Shown: positions 43,563 to 54,411, counted from the stretch's first letter. The stretch: DNA of 64,000 nucleotides from Lachnospiraceae bacterium (GCA_017436865.1 JAFSCH010000032.1:1-64000); one strand, 5' to 3'. Notes: generated by a model from the sequence alone, not told the origin. Program-made: numbers and translations.

Positions 43563-44324
43563 CTATTTTCGCTGCTGGTATGCCGGATCAGCGGGATAAC
43601 CACCTTTCAATTTCTGCATACCTCTTTGAATGGCATCTTTAGAGTTTTTCCAGTCTGCATCATGATTCTGGTAATCGAACTTTTCAACCATCCAGCTGAC
43701 ATCCTCTTCCACACGCTTCATATTATCCTGCATCAGTCCAAAGAGGACAGGGAAGAAGTCCTGTTGTTGTTTTTCGGACAGCTTTTCTACACCAGCCTGA
43801 CACAGGTCGCCAAAGTGCACAATGCAAAAGCCCTTGCTTTCTTCAAAGCGTTTGCGGAAATCAGCATCTTTCTTATACATGAAGAAGAACGTATCCATAT
43901 ATCGTTCATAGGTTTCACGGTAATGATTGCAGATATAACAGGAATCCTGCTTGGCATAAGTCCATGCAGTCATAGTATTGTTGATTTCTTTTGATTTCTT
44001 CAAACGGTCCAGAAAGGAAATCTTTGCAGGCTTGAATTTCTTGATCTCATTGGAAAGCTCCTGATTCATCTGCTTATAATGGGTCTTTAGAATCCATGCG
44101 TTACCAAGGGTATTGCCATACTGAAACATTTTCTTGAAATGATTACGGCAAAAGCCCGCTTTGTCTGTCTGCTCTCGGATATCACTTTCCATATAGGAGG
44201 AGCTGGAGCCTAAAGTAAAGTCAAGAACATCCTGTTCCAGCTTTCTTTCGATAAAGCAGAAAGGACATTCATCATTGGCAGCAAAGGCATCATTTAAGGG
44301 AATGGTATATAATTGTTCTTTCAT
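43563..44324 (-). CDS. Conserved cysteine-rich protein, DUF6062-like
   Basis: A 253-residue soluble protein with two similar halves. Each has a CxxC (C20/C23 in ECPFCFIERK; SCYICNHY in the second) followed by an FCxxHF motif (GFCRNHF; GFCIVHF). The pattern suggests two metal- or cluster-binding sites, an inference from motif repetition. From memory it matches a family found in Lachnospiraceae (DUF6062); the function is unknown. GGAGGCTTC-type ribosome site lies before the start (minus strand AAGGAGGC would be near 44335). Confidence 0.8.
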   Translation of the reverse strand: MKEQLYTIPLNDAFAANDECPFCFIERKLEQDVLDFTLGSSSSYMESDIREQTDKAGFCRNHFKKMFQYGNTLGNAWILKTHYKQMNQELSNEIKKFKPAKISFLDRLKKSKEINNTMTAWTYAKQDSCYICNHYRETYERYMDTFFFMYKKDADFRKRFEESKGFCIVHFGDLCQAGVEKLSEKQQQDFFPVLFGLMQDNMKRVEEDVSWMVEKFDYQNHDADWKNSKDAIQRGMQKLKGGYPADPAYQQRK

Positions 44325-44413
44325 GAGTAAGAAGCCTCCTGTTTGTCATTAGAATAGGTTCAGTCTATCACATTTGTATAAAAGGAACAAGAGTATAGTT
44401 TTCTGATAAAACA

Positions 44414-44442
44414 TTGAAAAAACTGACAACATAAGTTATAAT
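44414..44442 (+). promoter_or_regulatory. Promoter of pfkB-like gene
   Basis: TTGAAA (44414-44419), 17-bp spacer, TATAAT (44437-44442). Confidence 0.85.
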
Positions 44443-44482
44443 AAAGTAGAACCTCTGTTTTATGAGGAAAGGAGAGAGCAAA

Positions 44483-45397
44483 ATGAGTCGGTTTATGGTA
44501 GCTGGATTTATCCAGATTGAAACAATTGTAAAGGTAGATGAACTTCCTGTTCCATATTTTCAGTTTTGCAGTGTGCCGGATATGATAGATACGAATGTTG
44601 GTGGATGCGGATATAATGAGTCTATGGCATTAACTTGGCTTGGAAATGAAGTAGATTTTATGAGTATGGTCGGAAAGGGGCTTAATACGAATAAGGTCTA
44701 TGAGCAGTTGGTATCCAGCGGAGTGACATTAAAGATGGATTATGTTCTTCCAAGACTGGAGTCCATGCCATCTTCTGTGATTTTATATCATAATGGTAAG
44801 AAGCAGACCTTTGAGGATGTGAAGGATATTCGTACCGTGCCTTATGATTATGAATTGTTTGAGCGCCGGATTCAGGATAAAGATATGGTTTTGATTTCAA
44901 GCTGTAACTTCTGTAGACCGGTGATTGAGCTTGCTGAAAAATATCATAAGCCTCTTGCGGTAAATGTAAGAAGCATGAGAAAAGAGAAAGTTGTTCAGAA
45001 AGGAGATTTCCTCAAGGCAGCAGATATTCTCTACATCAGTGATGATGAATTGGATGGCGATCCGTATGATTGCATTCGTATGTGCCGTAAGGAATTCGAT
45101 CCCGAAATCGTAATCATAGGTATTGGAAGTAAGGGTGTCATTCTGTACACGAAGAAGGATAATAGTATTTTGGAATACAAACCGGTGAAGACGAATGAGA
45201 TTGTGAATACGATTGGTGCCGGAAATGCGCTGTTTTCTGCGTTCCTTCATTATTATGTAAAGACAGGGGATGCACATGATGCAATTAAGAATGCGCTTCT
45301 CTTTGCTTCTTACAAGATTGGTTTCCTTGGAACTTCGAATGGATTTATGACCGAAGAGCAGATTGAACAGTGGAAACGGTTGATATGGAGAAGATAA
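44483..45397 (+). CDS. PfkB family carbohydrate kinase-like protein lacking the catalytic Asp
   Basis: A 304-residue ribokinase-fold protein. The N-terminal GG motif (TNVGGCGYN, 37-45) and the C-terminal anion-hole motif NTIGAGNAL (242-250) are recognisable. In active family members that motif is xTxGAGD; here Asn248 occupies the position of the catalytic base. The segment AVNVRSMRKEK replaces the usual DPNxR. It may be a substrate-binding regulator or a kinase with altered chemistry. The start is set by AGGAAAGGAGAG; ATG 44462 is upstream and lacks a site. Confidence 0.88.
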   Translation: MSRFMVAGFIQIETIVKVDELPVPYFQFCSVPDMIDTNVGGCGYNESMALTWLGNEVDFMSMVGKGLNTNKVYEQLVSSGVTLKMDYVLPRLESMPSSVILYHNGKKQTFEDVKDIRTVPYDYELFERRIQDKDMVLISSCNFCRPVIELAEKYHKPLAVNVRSMRKEKVVQKGDFLKAADILYISDDELDGDPYDCIRMCRKEFDPEIVIIGIGSKGVILYTKKDNSILEYKPVKTNEIVNTIGAGNALFSAFLHYYVKTGDAHDAIKNALLFASYKIGFLGTSNGFMTEEQIEQWKRLIWRR

Positions 45398-45409
45398 TAA
45401 AGATAATAT

Positions 45410-45437
45410 AAAAAGCACTCTGTCAAGAGTGCTTTTT
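45410..45437. terminator. Bidirectional terminator
   Basis: A 12-bp stem (AAAAAGCACTCT 45410-45421 with 45426-45437) around loop GTCA, T-rich on both strands, between convergent genes. Confidence 0.9.
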
Positions 45438-45447
45438 GTAGTCAGCT

Positions 45448-46155
45448 TTATTCTGTATATAAAAATCTTAAGAATGAAATCGCATTATCCATGCTGTTGG
45501 AATTCACAACAAAGCCAAGGATCGGTTCTTTCTCTAAATAATAAGAATGTTCCTTTAACTGAGGAGAATCGCTTACATAGATTCCGACAGGAAGTGTTTC
45601 GCCGGTTTCTTCATCGGTGTAATAGTAGAGCTTATCCTGGAACCTGTCCAATAAGTCTTCTGGAAGTATGGTAGTGATATCTGCAAAGCTTCCGCCCTTT
45701 GCAAAATAATCAAAAGCCATCTGGTCACCAACGATGATATCAAGTTCGCCACTGGACATGACTGCCCAACTCTTTTCAATGCCCACATAAACAGATTCAT
45801 AATTCTGGGCATCCGGGTTATAATGCATAGCGGCATCAATATAAGCGTCATGTTCCTTGGTATCAAGATCTATATATTCCACGAATTCATCCAGCATGGT
45901 AGTGTCAGAAGAATCACCAACATGATTAAAGAAGTAAGCTGCAAATCCGGTATCATCCGGTGCTGTTATCATAGAATAGCCAATGCATACGATTACAATA
46001 AGTGCTGCGATGACGACCAAGGTTGTCTTAAGATAATATTCCTTAAAATAGGCAAGCTTTTCTTTCAGAGGTGCATCCTTAAGTTTGGCATTCTGCTCCC
46101 TGATTTCATCATGTATGGAATGATTCTGATCACGATTTTTATTATATACTTCCAT
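45448..46155 (-). CDS. Membrane-anchored protein of unknown function
   Basis: A 235-residue protein: charged cytoplasmic N-terminus (about 1-43), one membrane helix (about 44-63), then an extracytoplasmic domain of about 170 residues with mixed alpha/beta character, a central SSGELDIIVGDQMAFDYFA stretch and a TDEETGETLPVG hairpin. That stretch is reminiscent of extracellular solute-binding folds, but I do not recognise the family. ACGGAGGAT precedes the ATG on the minus strand. Confidence 0.8.
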   Translation of the reverse strand: MEVYNKNRDQNHSIHDEIREQNAKLKDAPLKEKLAYFKEYYLKTTLVVIAALIVIVCIGYSMITAPDDTGFAAYFFNHVGDSSDTTMLDEFVEYIDLDTKEHDAYIDAAMHYNPDAQNYESVYVGIEKSWAVMSSGELDIIVGDQMAFDYFAKGGSFADITTILPEDLLDRFQDKLYYYTDEETGETLPVGIYVSDSPQLKEHSYYLEKEPILGFVVNSNSMDNAISFLRFLYTE

Positions 46156-46187
46156 TTTTTATCCTCCGTAGCCGTTTTTTTGATGTG

Positions 46188-46275
46188 ATAGGAAATTGCG
46201 ATAGTGTAGTGTATGTTAGTAAAGAATTTGCAAAGCAAATTCTTTGGAGCGTTGCTGCCGAGCAACGCTTTTTTA
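46188..46275 (+). repeat. Family 2 repeat, copy D (two hairpins)
   Basis: The leader ATAGGAAATTGCGATAGTGT (46188-46207 and following to 46219), then hairpin 1 (AAAGAATTTGC 46221-46231/46235-46245) and hairpin 2 (AGCGTTGCT 46248-46256/46261-46269) followed by TTTTTT. It lies between divergent genes, where a terminator has no obvious gene to serve. Confidence 0.7.
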
Positions 46276-46347
46276 ACATGATAAATGTCAGAGGTGTCAG
46301 CTGTCAATGAAGAGACTATTAATTTTTCCTAAAGCCTGAATAATGCG

Positions 46348-46376
46348 TTGATTTATTCTGGGAAATGGGATATATT
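46348..46376 (+). promoter_or_regulatory. Promoter of the 166-aa membrane protein gene
   Basis: TTGATT (46348-46353), 17-bp spacer, TATATT (46371-46376), about 40 bp before the start. Confidence 0.6.
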
Positions 46377-46417
46377 TTTAAGTAAATAACTACATAAGAA
46401 CAGGAAGGATAAAGCGT

Positions 46418-46918
46418 ATGAATGACAGTTACAAAGAGCTCTTAGTGAAGAAAGAACAAGGCATGAAGGACAAGCTTCTGCGTGTTGTTTGTGTAATTCC
46501 AACCATCTTTTTGGCCTTTTTAACATTACTTACCGGAAACATGATATTATTCATCCTTGCGATTGCATTTGGAGTACTTGATTATTTTGTTTTTCAGTGG
46601 ACAGACATTGAATTTGAATACCTGTATTTAGATAAGGAAATCAATGTTGATAAGATTATGGCAAAGAACAAAAGAAAGCGTGTAGCAACTCTTAGTGTGG
46701 AGAAGATGGAGATTCTGGCACCGGAGAAATCACATGAGCTGGATTCCTACAGACACAGAGAAGTGAAAGCTACAGACTACAGTGCGGGAAAAGATTTACC
46801 GGAACAGAAGCTTTATGTTATGTATTATGAGGGCAATCAGAAGTACCTGCTTAATCTTGACGAAGATTTTGCAAAAACGGTAAAAGGTATCGCACCAAGA
46901 AAGGTATTTTTGGATTGA
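46418..46918 (+). CDS. Small membrane protein with cytoplasmic PH-like domain, DUF6106-like
   Basis: A 166-residue protein with two adjacent membrane helices (about 22-60) and a beta-rich soluble C-terminal domain of about 100 residues. It resembles, from memory, a Lachnospiraceae family of unknown function (DUF6106); the assignment is tentative. The guaB promoter overlaps its stop codon, so guaB is transcribed separately. Confidence 0.75.
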   Translation: MNDSYKELLVKKEQGMKDKLLRVVCVIPTIFLAFLTLLTGNMILFILAIAFGVLDYFVFQWTDIEFEYLYLDKEINVDKIMAKNKRKRVATLSVEKMEILAPEKSHELDSYRHREVKATDYSAGKDLPEQKLYVMYYEGNQKYLLNLDEDFAKTVKGIAPRKVFLD

Positions 46919-46943
46919 CAATCAGAACATAGTTTGATATAAT
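46915..46943 (+). promoter_or_regulatory. Perfect consensus promoter of guaB
   Basis: TTGACA (46915-46920), 17-bp spacer, TATAAT (46938-46943). The -35 overlaps the stop codon of the preceding gene. No purine riboswitch is visible in the 50-bp leader. Confidence 0.92.
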
Positions 46944-46974
46944 TTTGAATATTACAATTTATATTTTTTTATGA

Positions 46975-48447
<1,473 letters not shown>

Positions 48448-48465
48448 GAAGAATTAGAAATAAAG

Positions 48466-48493
48466 GCGCTGTCATACCCGACAGTGCTTTTTT
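48466..48493 (+). terminator. Intrinsic terminator of guaB
   Basis: An 8-bp stem with one G-T pair (48466-48473/48480-48487) is followed by TTTTTT. Confidence 0.85.
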
Positions 48494-48497
48494 CGTA

Positions 48498-48529
48498 ATA
48501 GGAAATTGCTGTAACGTATAGGTAGTTAA
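48498..48529 (+). repeat. Family 2 repeat, leader only (copy B)
   Basis: ATAGGAAATTGCTGTAACGT followed by ATAGGTAGTTAA, nearly identical to copy A over 32 bp; no hairpins follow. Confidence 0.7.
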
Positions 48530-48549
48530 TAAATGATAAGAGGGCCAAA

Positions 48550-49059
48550 ATGGGAAATATGTTATATAGGCAATATTCTCTGTATAAGGATGGCATGGAG
48601 ATTATGATTCCGTCGCATTTACACATGCTGACGGAGGAGACACATGCAAGTGGTCAGGAAGCTCGAATGGGAGATACTTTTGTATCAAATTATAACTGGT
48701 TGTCAGATGATAGACGTGTAGTAATAAACGTAACGAGTGGAAATGAGATTATGCAAGATAATTTGTTACAACGCTTACAGGAATATTATGATGGCTTTAA
48801 GGCGCAAGTGAATGAATTTAAGTGTCTAAAGGTTACAAAACGAAGAATCAATGGATATGATTATGGTGAGCTGCAATATAGTTCACAAATAATGGGATAT
48901 GAGTTCTTTACCATATTTATTTTGGGCAGTTATGAAGGAAAAGAAGTTATTCTCACACAGCAGTGCATGGAGCGGGATAAGAAAAAATGGATGGCCATAT
49001 TTATGAATATTTCAGAATCTCTTAGAGTAAAGAGAAAGAAGAAGGAGGAGCAGAGATGA
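48550..49059 (+). CDS. DcrB/DUF1795-like protein of unknown function
   Basis: A 169-residue soluble protein with a fold prediction similar to DcrB/PsbP-like small domains: a Tyr-rich start (SLYKDGMEIMIPSHL), a central strand pair and the terminal SLRVKRKKK helix end. It has no signal peptide. It overlaps the FHA gene by 4 bp (ATGA), so the two are translationally coupled and likely work together. The assignment rests on general pattern and is tentative. Confidence 0.7.
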   Translation: MGNMLYRQYSLYKDGMEIMIPSHLHMLTEETHASGQEARMGDTFVSNYNWLSDDRRVVINVTSGNEIMQDNLLQRLQEYYDGFKAQVNEFKCLKVTKRRINGYDYGELQYSSQIMGYEFFTIFILGSYEGKEVILTQQCMERDKKKWMAIFMNISESLRVKRKKKEEQR

Positions 49060-49958
49060 TTGTAAAGGAAAATGAAAAACAGCTATCCTTTTTGTTTCAG
49101 GAGAAAGACTCCTATTTTGAGATGGGTTATCTTATTTTAAAGCAGGCAAATCTTGCAGGAATGCTTCCGTATAAGAGAGTACAACAGAATGGAAAGGAGA
49201 AGCTTTGCTTTCAGATAAGTGAAGTGGAGAAACTTTCACAGATACTTCCTAAACTGGCAGAGGATGAAGTGATTGATGTACTCTATGCGGTTGTTTTCAT
49301 GACACAAAGGATAGAAGAGAACGGCTTTATGAAGAAGGAATGTATCTGGTGTAGATATGAACAGATTTATATGGACAGGGATTCATGCAGTCCTATGTTT
49401 GCTGTGTTGCCAATTACGCAGGAGTTTCGTTATGCAGATGGTTCAGACTGGATGAGAGGGTTTGAAGAATGTCTTTACAGAATTGCAGAATATTTGTCTA
49501 TAAAGAAACAACAGCGGATACAGCAACTGATAAAACTTTACAAGACAGGACAGATGAAGGTCGAGGAGTTTCTAGAAGAAATCAATCAGTTGGGGAATGG
49601 TATGTCCGGGTTACTGGTGGATAAGTCAGAAGAGGAGAAGTGTGTAAAGTCAAACAAATTGGAACTGGTTTATGCGGGAAGAGAAGGAACTTTTCAGTTT
49701 TGCGTGGGAGATGAAGCGTTTTTGATTGGAAGAGGTATGGACTCGGATGGTATGTTACAGATATCTATGAAGGTAAGTCGCAGGCACTGTCTGATTACGA
49801 AAATAAATGGGAATTATTTTGTGCAGGACTTGGATAGTACAAATGGAACCTATGTAAATGATACACAGATTCCGCCCTATGAGCTGATGGAGCTTGAGCA
49901 TAATGATATACTGTGTGTGGGTGATGTAGAGCTTAGGGTGCAGGTTCTGTGTAAATAA
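49056..49958 (+). CDS. FHA domain protein with DUF6382-like N-terminus
   Basis: A 300-residue protein. The N-terminal about 190 residues resemble the DUF6382 region known from Firmicute FHA proteins. The C-terminal FHA domain (about 205-300) has GRG, SRRHC and DLDSTNGTYVN, the phosphothreonine-binding residues. FHA proteins read Ser/Thr kinase signals; no kinase is in the window. AAGAAGGAGGAGC in the upstream gene forms the ribosome site. Confidence 0.88.
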   Translation: MIVKENEKQLSFLFQEKDSYFEMGYLILKQANLAGMLPYKRVQQNGKEKLCFQISEVEKLSQILPKLAEDEVIDVLYAVVFMTQRIEENGFMKKECIWCRYEQIYMDRDSCSPMFAVLPITQEFRYADGSDWMRGFEECLYRIAEYLSIKKQQRIQQLIKLYKTGQMKVEEFLEEINQLGNGMSGLLVDKSEEEKCVKSNKLELVYAGREGTFQFCVGDEAFLIGRGMDSDGMLQISMKVSRRHCLITKINGNYFVQDLDSTNGTYVNDTQIPPYELMELEHNDILCVGDVELRVQVLCK

Positions 49959-49971
49959 AAGGCATAAAAAT

Positions 49972-50015
49972 AAGGCAGTGCTGTTCATATTATTGCATGA
50001 GAGGTACTGCCTTTT
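49972..50015. terminator. Terminator after the FHA gene
   Basis: An 8-bp stem (AAGGCAGT 49972-49979 with 50006-50013) with a large loop, T residues following on the plus strand, located between convergent genes. Confidence 0.7.
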
Positions 50016-50024
50016 TGAACGTAA

Positions 50025-50576
50025 TTATGTATATATGCCTGCCTCTGCGGCTCTTTTTACTGCTTCAATTTCTGCAGCTTTACGCTCTTCATCTTCTTTT
50101 GCTTCACGAAGGAGACGCTCATAGATGAGATTAGCTTCTTTGATAATCTCATCCTGTTCCGGTGGTAGCTGAACGGAGGAAGCATCAGGAGTATTAGATG
50201 CATTTCCTAAGAGAAAATCAATATTTGTTTGAGAACTGGATTGATGCATAATCTGATCTAACATAGATTGTGTATCATCATCCATTGGCCCCTGGCCGTA
50301 TAAACCAGAATAAGAACCAGTTGTTGCATTGTATGCGTCATCTGCAACATCTGTTGTTTCATTATTTGGTGTGTTTTCAAGAAGGAGACCTTCTTTTTCC
50401 TCTTTTTCTTGAAGAAGGCGTTCTTTCTCTTCTTCTTCTTCCTTTAAGCGGGCGGCTTCTTCCTCTGCCTTGGAAGGCCATATTTTTACAGCATCCGTAT
50501 TATAAGCAACAAACCACCACTTAATAACATTCCCATAGAACTTTCTAAAAAAATAAGCAGTTTGTGGATCCTTCAT
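50025..50576 (-). CDS. Unknown protein with charged coiled-coil segments
   Basis: A 183-residue protein. After an aromatic N-terminus (residues 7-25, KFYGNVIKWWFVAYN) comes a Lys/Glu-rich coiled stretch (about 35-65), a Thr/Asn/Asp/Ser-rich low-complexity linker (about 66-130) and a second charged helix with Glu/Lys/Arg/Ala (about 140-180). No catalytic motif is seen and no family is recognised. The ribosome site is AAAGAGG about 10 bp before the start on the minus strand. Confidence 0.65.
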   Translation of the reverse strand: MKDPQTAYFFRKFYGNVIKWWFVAYNTDAVKIWPSKAEEEAARLKEEEEEKERLLQEKEEKEGLLLENTPNNETTDVADDAYNATTGSYSGLYGQGPMDDDTQSMLDQIMHQSSSQTNIDFLLGNASNTPDASSVQLPPEQDEIIKEANLIYERLLREAKEDEERKAAEIEAVKRAAEAGIYT

Positions 50577-50684
50577 AATATTTTTACCTCTTTCAAAAAG
50601 TAGCTTAGTTCTATTTTATCACAAATAAAAAGAAAGCAAAATGAAAAAGTGAAAATAATTCATAAAAAAGGTATATAAAACAAC

Positions 50685-50708
50685 AAAAACCCACGAATAG
50701 CGGGTTTT
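50685..50708 (-). terminator. Terminator of the PocR chemoreceptor gene
   Basis: A short stem (AAAACCC with GGGTTTT, 50686-50692/50702-50708) followed on the minus strand by a T-rich tail. Confidence 0.65.
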
Positions 50709-50720
50709 GTCAGAGAGTAT

Positions 50721-51500
50721 TTAAGAAAAGGAATCATTCATCTTCTTTAAAGCAATATCAATTTCTTCGGCTTTTGCAATGATTTCGGTATATTTTTCAG
50801 CAGCTGTTGTAGAGAGCTTACCCATTTCACCTGCTACAATATTGAAGCCACGTCCGGCATCACCAGCACGGGCAGCTTCAATAGAAGCATTGAGTGCAAG
50901 AATATTTTGCTTTGAGGAAATCTTTGTCAAATCCTGAACCATAAGCTTGATTTCTTCTACATTTTTGGTAGTAGAACCAATCTCGCTGTCTACTGCTGTT
51001 AATTTATTCTTTTCTTTATAATGTGTATATTCAATATTAACGAGCATATTAGTCATTTCAGCCATTAAGTCAGCAGATGCACGGATGGCTTTCTCGGTTT
51101 TAATAGGAACTTGTTTGAGTGCTTCAATGTACTCGTCCGGATCAACACCAATTTCTACTGCAACCTGACGGAATTTCTCAAAATCAGGAGGAGCTGGGAG
51201 GACCTGTCCACCAAGAATAGTACCAAGCTTCTCACCATTAACAGTGATATCGGCCGCAAAGTCCATTAAGCCGGCATGACAAAAGTAAGTTCCAACACCT
51301 TCTAGATCGCATTTCTGGCAACGTTCCAGTCCAATCTTACTTCCACGAGTATATTTCATACAGAAGTCAAGGAAATTACTAACTCTGGTAACATGCTTTC
51401 CTTTTGTATCAATAATACTGAGGGCTACACCGGTAGCATCTGAGAATAAATCCTGTATTCGTTGTAGTCGATCCTTGTCAATTAAGTCTAAAATTTCCAT
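50721..51500 (-). CDS. Short cytoplasmic chemoreceptor with PocR sensor domain
   Basis: A 259-residue soluble protein. The N-terminal PocR domain (about 5-155) contains conserved cysteines ([19 protein letters not shown]), a small-molecule-binding module. It is followed by a short methyl-accepting signalling domain (about 170-255) with the hairpin tip [17 protein letters not shown] and [10 protein letters not shown], which docks CheW and kinase. It has no membrane segment and no long coiled coil, so it is much shorter than ordinary receptors. It is the only receptor in the window and could signal through the CheW at 7.6 kb. Confidence 0.9.
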   Translation of the reverse strand: MEILDLIDKDRLQRIQDLFSDATGVALSIIDTKGKHVTRVSNFLDFCMKYTRGSKIGLERCQKCDLEGVGTYFCHAGLMDFAADITVNGEKLGTILGGQVLPAPPDFEKFRQVAVEIGVDPDEYIEALKQVPIKTEKAIRASADLMAEMTNMLVNIEYTHYKEKNKLTAVDSEIGSTTKNVEEIKLMVQDLTKISSKQNILALNASIEAARAGDAGRGFNIVAGEMGKLSTTAAEKYTEIIAKAEEIDIALKKMNDSFS

Positions 51501-51674
51501 ATAGTGGGCTTCTTTCTGGATAAAAAAGATTCAAAAAGTTAATACTATAAAAGCTATTTTAATATATTATAACAATAAAATAGAGGCATGCGAAGAAGAA
51601 GTCAGAAAAAAGAGGCAATATTTTGGAAAGTACCACTAATAAATAAAAAATAAATAAAAAAACATTAAAATGAA

Positions 51675-51702
51675 TTGACAAATAATACTACAGTGTTATA
51701 GT
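51675..51702 (+). promoter_or_regulatory. Promoter of clpB
   Basis: TTGACA (51675-51680), 16-bp spacer, TATAGT (51697-51702). No CIRCE element or CtsR heptads are visible between it and the start. Confidence 0.85.
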
Positions 51703-51769
51703 GGGTGTAGAACAAATAAAACAGTACGGGCAGGAGAATACTTAAGCTCTTAGGAATGGAGGAGAGATT

Positions 51770-54352
51770 ATGAATATTCAAAAATTCACACAAAAGTCAA
51801 TAGAGGCAATAAACACATGTGAAAAACTTGCAATAGAATATGGAAATCAGGAGTTGGAACAGGAACACCTTCTTTTTGCACTTTTAACAATTGAAGATAG
51901 CTTGATATTAAAACTGATAGAGAAGATGGAGATTCATAGTGAACACTTTACAGGGCGCGTGGAAGCAGCTTTGCAGAAACGTGTAAAGGTGCAGGGCGGA
52001 CAGCCATATATAGGTCAATATCTGAATAAGGTATTGATTACTGCTGAGGATGAGGCAAAGCGTATGGGAGATGAATATGTTTCGGTAGAGCATATTTTTC
52101 TAGCTATGATACAGAATCCAAATAAGGAGATTCAGGAAATTTTCCGCGAATATGGAATTACAAGAGAACGTTTTTTGAAGAGTCTTTCTGAGGTGCGTGG
52201 GAATCAGCGCGTTACCAGTGACAATCCGGAGGCAACCTATGATACCTTGGAAAAGTACGGACAGGATTTGGTGGAGAAGGCAAGAAATCAGAAGCTTGAT
52301 CCGGTTATCGGAAGAGATAATGAGATTCGGAATATTGTTCGTATTCTTTCTAGGAAGACTAAGAATAATCCTGTATTAATCGGTGAGCCAGGAGTTGGAA
52401 AGACAGCAGTGGTTGAAGGGTTGGCACAGAGAATCGTAAGAGGTGATGTTCCACAAGGCTTGAAAGATAAGAAGGTTTTTGCTCTTGATATGGGTGCACT
52501 TGTAGCAGGAGCAAAGTATCGTGGAGAATTCGAAGAACGTTTAAAGGCAGTGTTAGAGGATGTAAAGAATAGTGACGGACAGATAATTTTGTTTATTGAT
52601 GAGCTCCATACAATTGTGGGAGCGGGAAAAACAGACGGTGCTTTGGATGCAGGTAATATGTTAAAGCCAATGCTTGCACGAGGCGAGCTACATTGTATCG
52701 GTGCCACTACATTGGACGAATATAGACAATATATTGAAAAGGATCCAGCTTTAGAAAGACGTTTCCAGCCGGTTATGGTAGAGGAACCAACGGTTGAAGA
52801 TACCATTAGCATTTTAAGAGGTCTAAAGGAACGTTACGAGGTGTTTCATGGTGTGAAAATCATGGATAATGCACTGGTAAGTGCTGCGACATTGTCTAAT
52901 CGTTATATTTCTGACAGATTTTTGCCGGATAAGGCAATTGATCTTGTGGACGAGGCTTGTGCGATGATTAAGACAGAGTTAGATTCCATGCCGGCAGAGC
53001 TTGATGAAATGCAACGTCGTATTATGCAGATGGAAATTGAAGAAGCAGCATTGAAAAAGGAAGATGACAGATTAAGTAAGGAACGTTTAGAAGCATTACA
53101 AAGGGAGCTTGCAGAGCAGAAGGCAGAGTTCAATAACCGAAAGGCTCAATGGGATAATGAAAAATCTTCTGTAGAAAAGTTATCTAGACTTCGTGAGGAG
53201 ATAGAAGAGGTTAATAATCAGATTCAGATTGCACAGCGTGAGGGGAATCTGGAAAAGGCAGCAGAACTCAGCTATGGAAAGCTTCCAGCTATGAAACAGC
53301 AGCTTGAAATCGAAGAGGAAGCTGTTAGAAATAAAGAAATGACTTTGGTGCATGAGAGTGTATCAGAAGAGGAAATTGCAAAGATTATTTCAAGATGGAC
53401 AGGAATTCCGGTGGCAAAGTTGAATGAGAGTGAGAGAAATAAGACACTTCATTTGGACGAAGAATTGCATAGACGTGTGGTTGGGCAGGATGAAGGCGTT
53501 ACAAAAGTAACAGAGGCAATTATTCGTTCGAAAGCTGGAATTAAAGATCCTAGTAAACCAATTGGTTCTTTCCTGTTCTTAGGACCAACCGGTGTTGGAA
53601 AGACAGAGCTTGCTAAGGCACTTGCGGAATCTCTCTTTGATGATGAGAGTAATATGGTTCGTATTGATATGAGTGAATACATGGAGAAATATTCTGTGTC
53701 ACGATTGATTGGAGCACCTCCAGGATATGTAGGATATGATGAAGGTGGACAGTTGACGGAGGCGGTTCGGAGAAAACCATACAGTGTAGTTTTATTTGAC
53801 GAGGTAGAAAAGGCTCATCCGGATGTATTTAATGTATTGCTTCAGGTATTGGATGATGGCAGAATTACGGATTCACAGGGAAGAACGGTAGATTTTAAAA
53901 ATACGATATTAATCATGACTTCCAATATTGGTGCACAATATCTATTGGAGGGAATTGAGGATAATGGTGAGATTCGAAAGGATGCGAAGGATTTGGTTAT
54001 GAATGAGCTACGGATGCATTTTAGACCAGAGTTTTTAAATCGACTGGATGAGATGATTCTGTTTAAGCCTTTGACAAAAGATAACATAGGTGGAATTATA
54101 CATCTGATTATAGAAGACTTGAATAAGCGATTGGCAGATAAAGAGCTTCGTATTGAGCTTTCTAAGGAAGCCGAACAGTTCATTGTGGAAAATGGTTATG
54201 ATCCGGTTTACGGTGCAAGACCATTGAAACGTTATATACAGAAGTATGTAGAAACACTTGCAGCAAAGCTGATTTTGGCAGATGAGGTAAGAGTTGGAGA
54301 TACTATTCTGATAGAAGTAGAAGCGGAACAGTTAAAAGCTGTTTGCAAGTAA
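51770..54352 (+). CDS. clpB: Disaggregase ClpB
   Basis: An 860-residue AAA+ chaperone that extracts polypeptides from aggregates with DnaK. Order: N-terminal double Clp_N domain (about 1-145), first AAA module with Walker A GEPGVGKT (about 206-213), a coiled-coil middle domain (about 410-525) characteristic of ClpB, second AAA module with Walker A GPTGVGKT (about 605-612), and the C-terminal ClpB_D2-small domain. GGAGGAG precedes the ATG. Confidence 0.97.
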   Translation: MNIQKFTQKSIEAINTCEKLAIEYGNQELEQEHLLFALLTIEDSLILKLIEKMEIHSEHFTGRVEAALQKRVKVQGGQPYIGQYLNKVLITAEDEAKRMGDEYVSVEHIFLAMIQNPNKEIQEIFREYGITRERFLKSLSEVRGNQRVTSDNPEATYDTLEKYGQDLVEKARNQKLDPVIGRDNEIRNIVRILSRKTKNNPVLIGEPGVGKTAVVEGLAQRIVRGDVPQGLKDKKVFALDMGALVAGAKYRGEFEERLKAVLEDVKNSDGQIILFIDELHTIVGAGKTDGALDAGNMLKPMLARGELHCIGATTLDEYRQYIEKDPALERRFQPVMVEEPTVEDTISILRGLKERYEVFHGVKIMDNALVSAATLSNRYISDRFLPDKAIDLVDEACAMIKTELDSMPAELDEMQRRIMQMEIEEAALKKEDDRLSKERLEALQRELAEQKAEFNNRKAQWDNEKSSVEKLSRLREEIEEVNNQIQIAQREGNLEKAAELSYGKLPAMKQQLEIEEEAVRNKEMTLVHESVSEEEIAKIISRWTGIPVAKLNESERNKTLHLDEELHRRVVGQDEGVTKVTEAIIRSKAGIKDPSKPIGSFLFLGPTGVGKTELAKALAESLFDDESNMVRIDMSEYMEKYSVSRLIGAPPGYVGYDEGGQLTEAVRRKPYSVVLFDEVEKAHPDVFNVLLQVLDDGRITDSQGRTVDFKNTILIMTSNIGAQYLLEGIEDNGEIRKDAKDLVMNELRMHFRPEFLNRLDEMILFKPLTKDNIGGIIHLIIEDLNKRLADKELRIELSKEAEQFIVENGYDPVYGARPLKRYIQKYVETLAAKLILADEVRVGDTILIEVEAEQLKAVCK

Positions 54353-54357
54353 ATATA

Positions 54358-54411
54358 GTGCGTGCCAGCGCACGCACTTTGTAACTACCACTACGTTACA
54401 GCAATTTCCTA
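54358..54411 (-). repeat. Family 2 repeat, copy C (inverted)
   Basis: On the minus strand the leader (54411-54381) matches copy A, followed directly by hairpin GTGCGTGC-GCTG-GCACGCAC (54377-54358). It lacks hairpin 1. The stem differs from copy A by one compensated base pair and keeps the GCTG loop. On the plus strand it could help end clpB transcripts. Confidence 0.75.

Noticed and set aside
43521..43994. 157-residue plus-strand frame opposite the CxxC protein gene
   Set aside because: It is antisense to a well-formed minus-strand gene, has no ribosome site and begins inside the shared terminator.
44897..45418. 173-residue minus-strand frame in the pfkB-like gene
   Set aside because: It is antisense to a clear gene with promoter and starts without a ribosome site.
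52288..52812. 174-residue minus-strand frame in clpB
   Set aside because: Ser/Pro/Phe-rich composition typical of the reverse of AAA+ codons; no ribosome site.
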